Both the position numbers and the translations under genes were made by a program. The notes beneath the pieces are model-generated. The model was not told the DNA's origin. It saw only the letters and a program-made list of their open reading frames with translations, and ran no database searches. Positions 1 through 12,415 of a stretch of 64,000 bases of DNA are shown here, piece by piece. How positions within the stretch are numbered: position 1 is the stretch's first letter; the number at the start of each line of letters is the position of its first letter. The stretch is from Prinia subflava (taxonomy: Eukaryota > Chordata > Aves > Passeriformes > Cisticolidae): NCBI RefSeq assembly GCF_021018805.1, contig NC_086248.1:93207239-93271238 (forward strand). The letters are read 5' to 3'.

Positions 1-1954
1 GCTATTTGACATTATGCACAAAATAATATGCATGTATATATTTTCTCTTGAAAATATATATTCCCTTTCTTCTTATTTGTCTTACAAATATTAAGCAAGT
101 CTGTATTTAAATATGTGCAAATAAGGAATTTTTCTATCCTGGTGTAGGTATTTCTGTCATTGCTGCCCATCTCTCCTGGACTGCTGTTTTTGCCAGGATT
201 TCCCTGGAAACCTGGGCTGTGTATGTGTAGCTTATAAAGAAGAACAGATACAGGAAGAAAAAACTGATGAGGCAAAATAATTTCATTTTTGAACACTGAC
301 CTGGGGAAAGGCCTCTTGAAGTGAAACAGGTTGTGTGGAAAAAAAGTTTAAAACCAGAAAGAGGATTGTGGCTTACCTAACAGGTCAGGGTAGCTGCGCT
401 CATTTTGACCACTTGTGTCAGCTTCTCATGGCCTGAGGTCCAAATCTGCTGAGTGCAGGACTATGGGATTTGCAGTCCTTGTTTTAAATCTGTGACTTCC
501 CTGACACCAAGGTGTGCTCACAGTTTGTTGCTCTAAGTCTGGCAAAGCTTTAATTTGTGAGCGCTTTTGCCACATTTTATTTTTTGTAGGAAAAACAAAC
601 ATGTACAGGCAGAGTAGTTTTCCATTCTGCAGGAAAGCATATGGATTGCCTTGCCCCTAGGATGGAGAGGCCAGCAAGAGCCTGTTTTACCCACCACTCA
701 CTGAGAATTGATTTATTTGTAAACAAAAATGCAAACCTGTTTCTTCAATTTCTTCTAGGGAACAAAAGGAAAGGTATTGTAAGAAAGCCATCAAACTCTA
801 GAAAAAAGTTATTTCAGATTTCCGTTAAAGTTGTAGCATCAGGTTGGTTTTGTCACTATATCTAAAATCCACCATTTTTAATTTTTCTGTGGATCTGGAA
901 AAATATATTTTATCTACACATCAGTATATTGCTAATGAAATTTTTTGCAGAATGCATGTTGCTTTGTCATATTTGATATGTGTTTATACTTGATAAGAAT
1001 ATGTGGCTAGTAAAAGTTTCATGAAATGGTGGAATATATGCTTTTCACTTTAAAGTACATCATGTTTTTCTAGCTGTGTTAGCCTGGCATCTTGTTCCCA
1101 TGAAGCAATCTCACTTAGAGGAAATAAACAAGTGGGAGTTTTTGGGTTTTGGAGCTGATTCAATTTTGCTAGAATGAGAATTAGAGGTAAAATTAATGCA
1201 AGCAATAACAACAACAAAAAGGAAATAATTTGAAAAAAGCACAGAAGTTCTACTACTGATGAGATGTAGATACTCTTTACTGGGCAAAGTGACAGCTGAA
1301 TGAAATGCAGAATCTATGCTGGGAGGCAGAGCCATCTGAGTTGATGTTTAAACTTCTAAGAGTATTTTAACAATCATTACCCAGTTCCTTTAGAAATTGC
1401 CTTAGCAACTCAATGTGAGCTATTGAATACTGCCATATCCATACAGGAACCTTTCTTGGAATACTCTTTCACCTCCCCAGTACAGCACTTTGACTTGAAG
1501 GAAACTTACTTTCTATGAATATTTATAGCCTGTTCTTTTACAAGAAGTTTTATTGATTTGATTAGTGCTCCCACAGAACACAGATGAAAAGAAACCACTG
1601 AAAAGAGATCAACCTCTGTCTTGTCAGTTCTTGAATATTGCACTTTATTAACGTCAGTCTAGGCTTTCCTGTTATTATTCCTAGCTATAAGAGAAGTATT
1701 GGTAATGTCTTTTTTTCAGACAAATTAAAAATCTGTATTTTTAATGTCTTTTTGTTTGAGACAGAACATCATAACTCTCTAAATAATCTATTTGCAGTTT
1801 TGTAACACAGAATTATGGGCTAGTACTAAAAATCAGAATCTTGTAATTTGGAATCCAGAGAATGCCAAACATTCAGTAAACAGCAGCAATTTGTGACAAC
1901 ATGGTTGCCAAATCACTGACTAAAACTGTGAGAATTGGCTTCTAGAAGCTGGAG

Positions 1955-2104
1955 TGGGTGAGTGAAGTGATTGAGTCACCAAAGGCATACAAATGATGTG
2001 TAGAAGTGGCACCTTGGGACACGGTTTAATGGTGGGCTTGGCAATGGTAGGTTAATGGTTGGACTCAGTCTCCAAAGGTCTTTTCTATCCTAAATAATCC
2101 TATG
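1955..2104 (+). mobile_element. CR1 LINE fragment, 3' end, plus orientation
   Basis: The sequence follows the CR1 3' end: a worn region around gagtcacc and tagaagtggcacc, then gggacacggtttaatggtgg, then gttaatggttggactcag, then aggtcttttctatcctaaat, ending at aatcctatg. The terminal ATTCTATG-like octamer of CR1 is reduced to one imperfect copy. This is a 5'-truncated, non-coding fossil, as is usual for CR1. The family is recognised from memory, and the 5' boundary is approximate. Confidence 0.8.
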
Positions 2105-5100
2105 AAGAAATTGTGCCAAACTTCTGTTAAACAAAGATTTTCAGTTTTGTAGCAGACTGCGATCTAAAATAGAGCTTCATCTCTGTTACTGCACAGGGCT
2201 CTTCCATCAGGAGGATTCATGAAGGAATTTCTTAAATTTAAAAGCTCAGTTATTTTCTGTAAGTGCAATTGATGAATTAGCTTGAAGGAGGAACACTATC
2301 TGCATACTCATGGTGGGATCCACAGGCAACAGCTTGTGAGCGAGGGCTGTAACACGTAGTGCGTGCATGGGTGAAAGAATTCATGTGTATACATAGCACA
2401 GAAATGTTCTTTGAAAGCAAGAGGATTTGTATTCAATTCATTTGGGGTTTAGATTTTCAAGTAATCCCTGTACTAGTTCAACCTTCAGAGTGTCTACCTT
2501 TGTGTTCAGGAATATATGTGCATGCACATGTGTTGGTTCTGACAGGAGGGGAGTCCAGAGTTTGTGGATATTGGCAACATTTGTGTATCTCTTGAGCAAG
2601 CCTGAGGGTCTTCGGGGGCTTCAGAGGACAAACTTTCACTAATTAAAGGTTGGTGTAATGCACAGTCCTCAGCCTCCAATTTAGTGTGAGTTATGGACCT
2701 AAATGATATGAAGAATTTTGGACTTTCCTTCTTTCTGTGCTTCAGTTACCTGCCTGTAAAAAGGGGAATAGGAATTTTCTAGCTACTTTGTAATGTTGGG
2801 AGGGAAGTCACATGGAGAACTGGAAAAGCCCTTATACCTGCACTGTGCAAAGCCATAACTTCATGGAATAAGCATTTGTAAATATGCAAATATATAGTGC
2901 AGCATATAGAAGCATGTCAAACTGGACATGTGAACAAGTGTAGGAAAGATTTAAGAAAAGGAAAGGAAAAGGGATCAGTGTAAAAATATGTATTTTTTTT
3001 CCACAAACTGAGCACAAACATGGAAGTTTTGCTGTTTCTGCAATGTATCCAGGGATTTCCCCATAGTCAGTACGGATACAAACACTGTCTTTTTGTTTAA
3101 TGATTATGTCTAGACCATTATTTATGCTAAAAGGGATATCTTATTAATCTGTGATTAAGTCCATATCTTTGCTTAGGCACTGTTGGGCAGGAATGTGTTT
3201 AATGCTAACCTCCTGAGCCCAAGCAGTAATCCAAAGGGAAAAAAGCATTTTATCTTCCAGAAATTCAGTGAGGTACCTTTTAAAAAGATTTACCAGATAG
3301 CTCCTCAAGGCCTGGAAAAAGCATCTTTTGATCTCTTAAAATCAATTTGGCATTGAGTATCAAACCCCACGTGTGTCCTTTGGAAAGGGCAATGACTGTA
3401 ATTGAGCAGGGTGGTCAGGGTGGAGGTGAGCCCACGGCAGCACCGCTGCCAGTGGCACACAGAGCTTGGTGGCTGGGGCCAAGGCCGTGGCAGCTGCCTC
3501 CCATGGCCCCAGCCTCCTGGGAGCCAGCAGCTCTGCCTTTTCTCTCACTCTGTGAGATCTCAGCATCAGCTTTCTGTACTCCACTTCTGTGTAATGAGGT
3601 GTGTGCCTGTTCACCGAACCACTGATCCCTCAGTATTGAGCTGTTCCATCAATGGACTGCACATCCAAACCCACTGCTGTGACTAGTTTCTCACACCTCA
3701 AAATATATGACATTAATTTGGGATAATTTTCACTTTATTTATTTTTGATACCTCATGAATGTTGCCTTGTTTAATCTGAGGTTTGTCATAAACATAGAGA
3801 AAGAATTTACTTGTTATTTGCATTTGTATTTCCTTGTAAAGAAAGAAAATATTTCAGAACTTCCCCAGAACTCTCAATCCCACTTGAGGTATTTGAAACA
3901 AATGAATCCTAGGTGGTGGCACTCTCTTCTACTCAAGTTAGCAGATAAAATCTAGTCTTAGAATTCTCAAAAGCACCTATAATCTCTCACATGAGAAATA
4001 CTTAATTGCAGCTAGATAGTTTCAGTAGATGCCCTGCTTTTTCTACGAATTTTATGTAAAAAAAATGCTCATTTGGAGTCTCTGTGAAAATGGGTATCTA
4101 CAAGAGTTTTCTGAAGATATTGGTTAACTAGAAAGCAAAGGGATCTCTTTCTCTACTTAAAACAGAAAAAAAATTGAATTACTATTCGGTCTTCCTTTTT
4201 ATGAAGGTTTGAATACAAGAATGCTTATCATCTGAAAAAAGGTGTCATGTCAATTGTATGAGAATTTGTAGCATTTCAAGCTTTTCTATATTTGCAATAT
4301 AATCTATTGTTTATCATGGGGTGGAAGACTCAACTAGAATTTGAAACTTCAATCATTGTTTTGCTCAAAAGCAGTAATATGTAGTTATTAAAGTTACTAA
4401 TATCTGCTTAACAGCAAATCTGCTTCTCATGGGAAAGTTACACACACTTTCATTCTCCCAGAAATATGTCAAAAAAGACAATCTGAAAGTAAAGAATCCC
4501 ATAAAATCTCATTTTATTGTTTTTTGTTTGGGTTTTTTTTCCTTTTCATTTTGCATAGCCCTGTTTCCACCTCTATGGCAGACTAAAGGGATACAGATTC
4601 CCTTTGAACCTGTCTTGAACCTCAGAGACTCCGAGGAGTTTGGAGCTGAAACCCTGGAATGTTACTTTGTGGAGTGGAGCAATTAGTTACAATCTACTTA
4701 AAATGGGCTTTTGTTCTTAATTCACTCAGGGGTTACTGGAAGCTTCTTCTAAAATGCATTTCTTGTCCACAGCTGCTAGTCAGAGACAAGTCCTTTGTCC
4801 ATTAAAGGCACACTAAGAATTTAGCAGAACATGAAAGGGATTTGGTGAAATTAGGAGGCAAATCATTCTCCTGGTGGGGAGGGTGCATAGGGGAAGGACA
4901 GTCTGAAAAGCATACCGACAGTATTTTGGATGAAACAGATTCTTTTTTTTCAAGTTAAATTTTCTGTTCTGTACTGTTCATGGCAAATAGCATTGGTTAA
5001 AAGCTTGGAGGGAATTTAGAAGTTTTAATTCAGCAACTCGTTAGTTTCCACAATCAAACCCAAGCATATTGGTTGAAGTGGAGAAAGGACAGTTCTAGGA

Positions 5101-6890
5101 AATTCCTCCTCAGAAAAGGGGAAGGGATGAGCTGCACAGGATTGAAAATGTGAAGAATAAGCAAGGTGCTGGGGCTGCCTGTGCAGTTGCAATGTGCACA
5201 TCCTGTCCCCATCCCATCCAGGCAAAGAGCTCTGAGGCAGGGAAAGGCAGCAAACCGTGTTGTCATGTGGCTGATTCCCCAAGGTTTCCTATGAGCAAGG
5301 CAGTCCTGGCCAGACTTTATGCTGCCTTTTGAGTGGAAGGGGGAACTCAGAAGTGAAAACATGCCAGGGAGCCGCTGCAGTGGGGCCAGATGTTCCTGTC
5401 CTCCACAGGCAGGAGCTCTGTGGTACACAGGGATATGCAGTGGCATTCCTATGACCATGTTCTCTTCTCCCAGCACTGCCCAACATTAAGGTTTCCTTGG
5501 TTTATACCTAACAACAGATTTCTTCTTTTTTGTATTTAATATAATTACTTAAAGAAAGAAATAATACTTTTCTGACACAAACCTCTTGGGAATTACATCA
5601 ACCGTATGAAATATAAATATGTTTCCCTCCCGTTGTATAAATAATGGATTAGGTTTTTGCTGGAGAAGCTGAGAGTAGGATTTAAGGACAACTTGTGTAA
5701 CTTGCAAAGTAGGCTATGGTGTACAGCAGCAGACTGTTATAAAACATGACACAGTAGGAAATGTGATTAATGTGTGATGGAAACCCCTTGGTAGATCAGG
5801 TCACTAAAGTATGTACCCTGTCTGTGGTTTGTATTATGTTCAGTGAGCATCCAGACAGAAATAAACTGCTACCTGGTGGAGTGTTATTTTATCCCATAAT
5901 GTGTGATTTAATCATACAATTATCACACAACACTTTCTCTGTATTTATGGAGGAAAAACATTTGACAGTTTTTAGGATGAAAAAGAAGAATTTGAATGTA
6001 AAAGGGAACTACCATCCTTCCTTCAAGGAAGGCATGTTTGATTTAGGGAGAATACCCAGATCTGAATGTGACCTTGGTGGCCCGATACCAATGAGAAGCA
6101 TGCTGCAGAGCAGCAGCCCATGTAAGAGCTCTGGGATGCTCACAGAGTGCCTGCTTGTTTTATGGGGCCAGCCAAGCAAAACTGCCTGCTTGACATGTGC
6201 TCCACTAGGCTGGTGTTTTGTCACCATTGCGGGACATTGCTTTGCTAGAGAAGTAAATAAAAAGTGACAGCCAAATCCCCTAGCATGAGTTTTCTAAATC
6301 TGGTGTATCCAGACCCCTGATTCTGAATTGCATTAAGACCTCCCAGGAATTATAACCTGGAACAATTCAAGCTTCTGTTGATGCATAAACAGCCATGTTT
6401 ATGAAAACAGAGTATCTTGGATCTGTTTGTCCCTTTTTGATTGGTGATGAGCTAATTTGATTTTAAAACTTGAGTCTTTCCTCCTTGGTGCACGAAGGGA
6501 CAGAGTGAACTCAGTGGAGCTAAAATTTCCTGAATTATGATTTTAGCCCTGACTCTGGGAAGCATATTGGGTTGGTCTAAAGTTGCTGTGACTTTTTCCT
6601 GGTTTTCTGAGTCAGACTTTCTTTCATATATCACTGCAGGGAACATTTACAAAATTGTAGGGCTCTGCAACCTGTAGTTGATATAATTGATATTTCTGTG
6701 ATTTTTTTTTTTTATTATAAGACTTATTAGTCAAGACTTGGGGAAAATTTTAATATTAGCTTTCTTTTCTCTGAATGAATTCTATCAATATTGCATTTGT
6801 TGTTCACGTAAGTGCAATTTGAAAAATGTTTTGAGAGCTAATTATCTAGGAGTAAAATATATTCCCAGTGTGATTTATTTTTATTTTAAT

Positions 6891-7068
6891 GAATCATAGA
6901 ATGGCCTGGACAGCCTGGGTTGGAAGGCATCTTAAAGACCATCCAGTTCTTACTTCCCTGCCATGGGCAGGGACACCTTACACTAGACCACATTTCTCAG
7001 AGCCCCATCCAACCTGGCCTTGAACACTTCCAGGGATGGGGCACCCACAGCTGCTCTGAGCAATCCAT
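6891..7068 (-). mobile_element. CR1 LINE fragment, 3' end, minus orientation
   Basis: Read on the plus strand, this is the reverse complement of a CR1 3' end. It starts gaatcatagaatgg, continues with the ttggaaggcatcttaaagacc block, ccctgccatgggcagggaca, the cccatccaacctggcctt block and ccagggatggggcacccaca, and stops near caatcc. It is less diverged than the copy at 1955-2104. It is 5'-truncated and non-coding, and the 5' boundary (near 7068) is approximate. Confidence 0.9.
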
Positions 7069-8385
7069 TTTTAATTCATCCAACTTAAGTGAGGGACAGC
7101 TTTGTCTTGTGTGTTCTGAAAGGAAAAGTTAATTCTAGCAACAGAGCTTACCTACATAAGGGCAGAACCAAAAATTAAGATTATAGGTTTCATAAAGAAA
7201 ATCTATATGTTAAACTATCAGAATATGCTCAGAATATTTAAATATAAATGCTAATAAATAGCTAAGACATTCCTTAAATGTGTTCTATATTGTAGGAATT
7301 TCATCACACTGTGAAAAAATATTAAGCTGCTTGAAAAATAAAATTTGTTGGATTGTTTTCAGAAAATTTGGATTTTCTTTGGGGGGTTTGTGTGTATAAT
7401 GTTTTTCTATGAAAAATTAAGGACACTAAGACAAATTTCTCAATTACATGCTAAACCACTTTGCTTTTTATTTGCAAGTTATTTTTCTAACAAGAAGGTA
7501 ATTTAAAAGAAGTTTTTGTCTAATTTCAAAAGCTAAAACATTTTATGGCAAGTTTTCCCTCTTGCCTCCTTTGAAGGGCATGTTGTTCTGCTAAAAAGTG
7601 AACGAATATCAGAAATTCTGGGGTGTTACAGCTTCTGCTCCTCAAAACATGAATGGTCCTTTGGAGGAGAAAAATGTTTGAATTAAAACCCAGGACTTAA
7701 GCTCATGAAACTTGTCTGTAGGGTTCTGCCTGTGTGACCTGGCCCAAATCATTAAATACTGATCCTGGGAGATGTAGCTGAGGGTATTCCACAGGTGCTG
7801 GGCCCTGTGCTCTTTGTATTTCACTTTGTCTGTTCTAAGTAGACCAGCAACAACTGAGCCATCAGAGGAATTTGGGGTGGTCTCTTACAAAAGTCTGTGA
7901 AGATAAAACAATTTCCACTTTCAAATGGGCAAAGCCATGGACTGTATCCTCAAGCTTCGTTTGAAGGAACCAAAGCCTTAAATAATGAAGAATCTAGGCA
8001 GTCCTATTTATGGTAGAAATCCCTGTTTTGCTCACCCAGGTGATTTGAGTTCTTTTTAACCTGCTTCACTTTGAAACTTGGCCCATATGAAGGAAAATTG
8101 TTTGTTGTTTACAGGTGCTGCAGCCTGTTAAAAGCCCAGTGACAGACACTGGCAGGCTAAGGCATAGATCAACCAATTGCTATTAACTACACGTAGTAGA
8201 TGATAAGAGAGTAGCTCAGCCAGGATTGTATGACCTACATTTTCATTTAATTTCTCACAATGTTTGCTGTGTCATATGGTTAACCTGGTTAGCCTGTTTT
8301 TAACTGTTCTGCTCCTGCAGTTCTTTTAAAGCTGATGATGTATTACGTGTAACCTCTTAAACATTTCAAATTGTTCCTGATTTAG

Positions 8386-8546
8386 GCTTTGGAAACATCT
8401 CCCCACGCACACAAGGTGGAAAGATATTTTGTATCATCTATGCCTTATTGGGAATTCCTCTATTTGGTTTTCTGTTGGCTGGTGTTGGAGATCAACTAGG
8501 GACAATCTTTGGAAAAGGAATTGCCAAAGTAGAAGATACCTTTGTT
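8386..8546 (+). CDS. KCNK2: KCNK2 (TREK-1) exon 4: end of P1 filter and M2
   Basis: This internal coding exon of the two-pore-domain K+ channel TREK-1 encodes 53 whole codons. They are preceded by two bases (GC) that complete a glycine codon begun in the previous exon. The protein starts [12 protein letters not shown], so the first pore-loop filter reads (TI)G|FGN, with the intron inside the first filter glycine. That intron position is, as I recall, shared across the K2P family. M2 follows ([20 protein letters not shown]), then the cytoplasmic M2-M3 linker [22 protein letters not shown]. The exon is bounded by AG at 8384-8385 and gtgagt at 8547. It is 161 bp, so skipping it alone shifts the frame; a mammalian variant lacking exon 4 is known from memory. 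Compared with the human protein as I remember it, Q replaces E in PRTEGG and V replaces the last I. The exon number assumes the usual seven-exon layout. Confidence 0.97.
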
Positions 8547-10966
8547 GTGAGTATGCTGACTGCCTCGTTTGGGTTTTTTGCTGCTTGTTCTGAATCTCAC
8601 AAGTGAAATGAAAAGCCTGAAAAACTGGGTATAGCTCATTGCTGCAATCAGATGTACAGGAAAACGTAGGAAGCACTTGGCACAGCCTGAACTTGTTAAT
8701 GAACACCTCTGAGAACTGGGTGAAGACACACTCCCTACCATGATTATTGTTGGGAACAGGAATAAGACCCAAAGAAATTTGCTTTTGCTCTGCCCTTGTT
8801 ACTCGTAAGCTTGTTCTTATGCTTACCCTTGAAGGTTTTTACACAGACTGTGATAAGAAATGTATTCACTGAGATTTTTGAAGCCATGAATGCTTAGTAA
8901 CCAACTTTGTAGCTGTTTGCATCAGCAGTGCAAGTGTGAGGACTGGTTTTCCACACCAAGCCCTACCATTGGATGCAGGACACCTTTTCCTTATACAAAG
9001 GGTCTGACATGGCTTTGTTTTTGATGCAAAGCAAACGGGGCCTGTGCCAAATAGTCTTATGCAATAGGCAAACACAAGCTTGAAAGCTTTTTCACAAAGG
9101 GCTTGCATTTCGGGCTTTGAAAAATCAGTTTGTGTCCAGATAAAGTACTGGAGAATAGCATAGATTTTCCCTTGAGATTTGTCTGAAAAAGGCAGGAACA
9201 TTCCATAAGAATGTTTTAGAATTTCTGGGTTTTCATAGCTGGTTTTTTTTTTCCTTAGAGGTATAGAAGTTCTGAGATAATTCGTGCCTCGCTTTTGCTC
9301 GTAGAGATAATGATCTTCCTTTTTTTAATAATGGATATATTCCTACAAGAAGAATGCCCCAACATAAAAAGCAACATCATCCCCTCTTTTGACAATACCT
9401 AAGTGAAAACACTGGTCTAGATGCTGCAGTCTGGAACACCCTCTAATTCTGTTTATTAGCTTGCCTAATGAACTGGGAGATGCAGATGGGTCAGAGCAGG
9501 TATTTTTATATTGCCGTAACACAAGCTGTTACTCTGATTTGGGTTACAAAAGCTTGACCTTGGTCATGCTGACTGTAAACACAGTTGCCACTGAAATTTA
9601 AAACCAAGAAAATATCCATTGTGAATAAAAAGATTTCATTTTCAGTCGATTTCTGTGAACGTTTCTTGTATAATCCCTTCTTTTAGGTTGAACTGACATG
9701 CATTGGATGGATGGAAAATGTCAAATTGGCTGGGCATGCAAAATGGAATTTTGCAGGGGTCTGTTCTAGCTTTAGTGCAGTTTAGAAAAAATGTTAATAA
9801 CATACAAAACAGCTAAATGATGTGGTTCATTAAATCTGCAGATGGTCTCAAGCTGGGGAGACAACTAAAGCTTGGAGGATCAAAATGATCTTAAAATTTT
9901 TGAAAAGCAGAGTGACTAGATAGGATTAAATTCAAGCAGGACAAATTCAAAGTAATATATGAGGGAATAATAAAATATGCAGCTGCATGTCAGGAAACAG
10001 CTGTCTAGGTGCAATTTAATGGAAATGTTCTGTGGACTCTAGAAGTTAACATGGGTTAATGCCATACTGTCATGGAAAATAGGTAAAACTGGAAATAGGC
10101 AAAGCATAAGAAAGGGTCATTCCATTCCATTTTGTGCTGTTTTTTCATATCTATTTTTGAGTATAACACTTAATGAAACATGGGCTAGTTTGCTCGTGCC
10201 AAGGGTTTGCAAGAAAAAATGGAAAGGGGAAGAAAAAGAAATAAATGTATTTGGTTTAGAGAACATGTAACTGAAAGAGAACACCTGTGAAAGTTTGCTG
10301 GAAGAAGAAAATCAGCAATTTCTTTATTTGTCTTGGATAAGACCATAAACAGTACATATAAACAGAAGGAGTTGAGATGTAGGTTAAGCATTAGGAAAAT
10401 TATGAGATAACAAGGGCATGATCACATGTTGCCTGGCCAGTAATGTATTGGCAGTGGCTTAGGTGGGTTTGTTTTGTCTTTGGGCAGGTTTGGCTCTCTT
10501 ACATCCCCTCTAGCTTTGCTTTGTAGGATTCTGTTTAGCTGACTATTTGATTGCAGAGAACCTTATGGTTAAAATTCACCTCATTTTGTTGGTTATTTGT
10601 GGATGTACAAAATTAGAGAAACTGCAGGTGCATGCACTACTTGTAACTCACTCAAATATCTAGACAGCCCACAAAACTTTTACATCATCAGCTGTTAGTA
10701 TTAGTGAATGCTATACATGCTGTTCACCCTTGAAGAGTCCAACCCTGCTCTGCATTTACTGCTGGTGAATGTTTCCTAGGACAGTCATGTTTGTTTTGAA
10801 ACCCTTTTCAGAATAAAATCCTGCTTGAATTTTCCTGTTTGTTTGAGAATTGTAATTCAGTGTCCTCTAGAGCTATGTAGTGCACACTGGGGGGCGATGG
10901 GTGCTAATGTGCACTGGTGCAGTTTTATTAACAATGGGTTTCCTCTCTTTCCCCTTCCCTTTCCAG
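8547..10966 (+). other. KCNK2: KCNK2 intron between exons 4 and 5 (phase 0)
   Basis: A 2,420-bp intron with donor gtgagt at 8547 and acceptor ccttccctttccag ending at 10966. It contains a badly decayed CR1 internal fragment (about 9690-10110) and otherwise unremarkable AT-rich sequence. The last 60 bases before exon 5 are open in the exon's reading frame from an ATG at 10907, which is discussed as a finding. No RNA gene or other exon is seen. Confidence 0.9.
9690..10110 (+). mobile_element. Ancient CR1-type LINE remnant (ORF2 region)
   Basis: A strongly diverged internal CR1 fragment. Recognisable blocks are ggggtctgttctagc, ctgcagatggtctcaagctg (from the reverse transcriptase GDDTKLG-type region), gattaaattcaagcaggaca, aattcaaagtaata, and gtggactctagaagttaaca followed by gggttaatgcc. 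These occur in the same order as in old amniote CR1 copies. Reading frames are broken throughout, so it is a fossil without coding capacity. Boundaries are approximate, and the assignment rests on pattern memory rather than an alignment. Confidence 0.55.
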
Positions 10967-11153
10967 AAATGGAATGTGAGTCAGACAAAGATTCGCATCA
11001 TTTCAACAATAATATTCATACTGTTTGGCTGCGTGCTGTTTGTTGCTCTTCCCGCAGTTATATTCAAGCACATAGAAGGCTGGAACACATTAGATGCAAT
11101 TTACTTTGTGGTTATCACTTTAACTACCATTGGATTTGGTGACTATGTTGCAG
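10967..11153 (+). CDS. KCNK2: KCNK2 (TREK-1) exon 5: M3 and second pore loop
   Basis: This coding exon of 62 codons plus one base starts [10 protein letters not shown] and contains M3 ([20 protein letters not shown]). The extracellular stretch [14 protein letters not shown] follows, then the P2 pore helix (IYFVVITLT) and the intact filter TIGFGD, ending YVA plus the first base of a glycine codon. P2 is one of two pore loops per subunit; two subunits form the K+-selective pore at the plasma membrane. Splice sites are ttccag before 10967 and gtaaga at 11154. The 187-bp length means skipping it alone breaks the frame. Skipping it with exon 4 (348 bp) or with exon 6 (327 bp) would not break the frame, but would remove pore parts. 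The frame stays open for 54 codons past the donor. Confidence 0.98.
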
Positions 11154-12304
11154 GTAAGACTTTTTTCATGACTCTTTATCTTATAATGATTTGCACAGTG
11201 ATATTTATTCTGCATTTTTTTCTTCGCTTTGAGACAGATGTTTCTCTCTTCTGGCGCCTCTCTACCAGTTTTATCCTTCATCATTCATGTGATGGGGCCT
11301 GTCCTCATTTTGGTTGATTGACAGTGTAGAGACAGGAGGTGGGACAGTGAAATTCGTGGTGGATGTCTTTGCCTACCGTTTCTTTCCCTTCCTATACTGT
11401 TAAAAATTAAGTAGAGTATCATTTCGGCAGGGGTTTTTCTTTTGCTTACAGGTTACAAAGTGCAAGCACTAATAGGGCATTTTAGTCTGAATATATCTTT
11501 TCAGCCGGATTTGTTTAAAATTCCTAACCCTGTGATGTGATATAAGTTTTGTGTGCATCCCTTACCTTCAAAATATTCCAGAGCTCTCTTTCTGCCATTG
11601 AAATGTCTGTATTCTGTAGGATCTTCTGGATCCTGCTTCTGTGACTCTTTGTCACTATACACTTGCCCATGTGATTTTTGTTATGTTAGGAGTACAGTTT
11701 TAATACAAACTGTAGATGAAGTGTGCAATTGCTATGGGTCCATTAAGCTGAATTAGTTTCAAACAACTTTGATATGCTAAGCTAAAAAAAAGTCTGGGCT
11801 AGTTCTCTGTGTCAACTTTTTTCTTGAAAAGGTGTCAAAGGTGTTAGTTCACTTCTTAGATTTGAGTAAGTGTATGCTGTCTGTGCTGAGAAAGCACATT
11901 GATCTGAGTCAGTGAGGATCAGGAACTCAGAACTTTGTGCTCCAAGCCTGCAACTTGCTTTCCTTGGCCTGATCTGATTCCTCTGCTGATACAGAACCAT
12001 CGTCTCTCTCTTGGAATGCCTCTCTCACACCTCTGAACTCTTGCAGGGCAGGGTGGCTGACAAGGCCCTTTGTGCTGGGTCTGCTCTCAGGAGACACTCT
12101 GGAGGAGGGAATTGTTTTAATAGATCCTCACATGCTGTGGGCCCCTGCTATGTCTCGTCTATGCCCATGGCTGTGGTGTGAGTCCACGTGTGCCAAGCTG
12201 AGGTTCTCAGGTTGGGCAACTCCTCCTGTAGATGTGCCTGAAGTTTTGCATTGATGGCAATAATCAGTCTTGTCACTGGCAGAAGCTTTTTGGGTTGGTG
12301 AGGT

Positions 12305-12415
12305 CCAACAAGGACCTCTAAAGTGTCAGAACTGCTTGACGTATTTGTAAATGATGTGGGTAAAGTGGGGGTGAATTTAGTTGTTGTTGAAGATACTAAG
12401 CTACTCAGGCAGCCT
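12305..12415 (+). mobile_element. CR1-type LINE remnant (reverse transcriptase core)
   Basis: A short decayed fragment with gtatttgtaaatgatgtggg, aaagtgggggtgaa and gaagatactaagctactcag. Translated, it gives VFVNDVG...VEDTKLL, which fits a worn version of the CR1 reverse transcriptase stretch that reads roughly IFINDL...FADDTKL. The catalytic aspartate pair is no longer intact. Only about 110 bp can be followed, and both ends are vague. Confidence 0.5.

Larger units (their letters stand above)
1..8385 (+). other. KCNK2: KCNK2 intron upstream of exon 4 (3' part)
   Basis: This is the downstream end of the intron that precedes the first visible KCNK2 exon. It ends in a polypyrimidine-poor but usable acceptor (cctgatttag at 8376-8385). 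It is a phase 1 intron, because only the first base of a glycine codon lies upstream of it. I looked for the preceding exon, which should carry M1, the cap helices and the start of P1 up to TTI, and found no matching frame. That exon and the promoter are therefore inferred to lie before base 1. The stretch is AT-rich non-coding DNA with two CR1 fragments, listed separately, and scattered chance open frames. Nothing else in it is supportable. Confidence 0.85.

Noticed and set aside
6568..6602. Resemblance of ttgggttggtctaaagttgc and following T-run to a mariner-type terminal repeat.
   Set aside because: No matching opposite end, TA duplication or transposase remnant was found; a single short similarity is not enough.
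8206..8232. tRNA A-box-like gtagctcagccagg.
   Set aside because: No B box, cloverleaf or SINE tail follows; it is a chance match.
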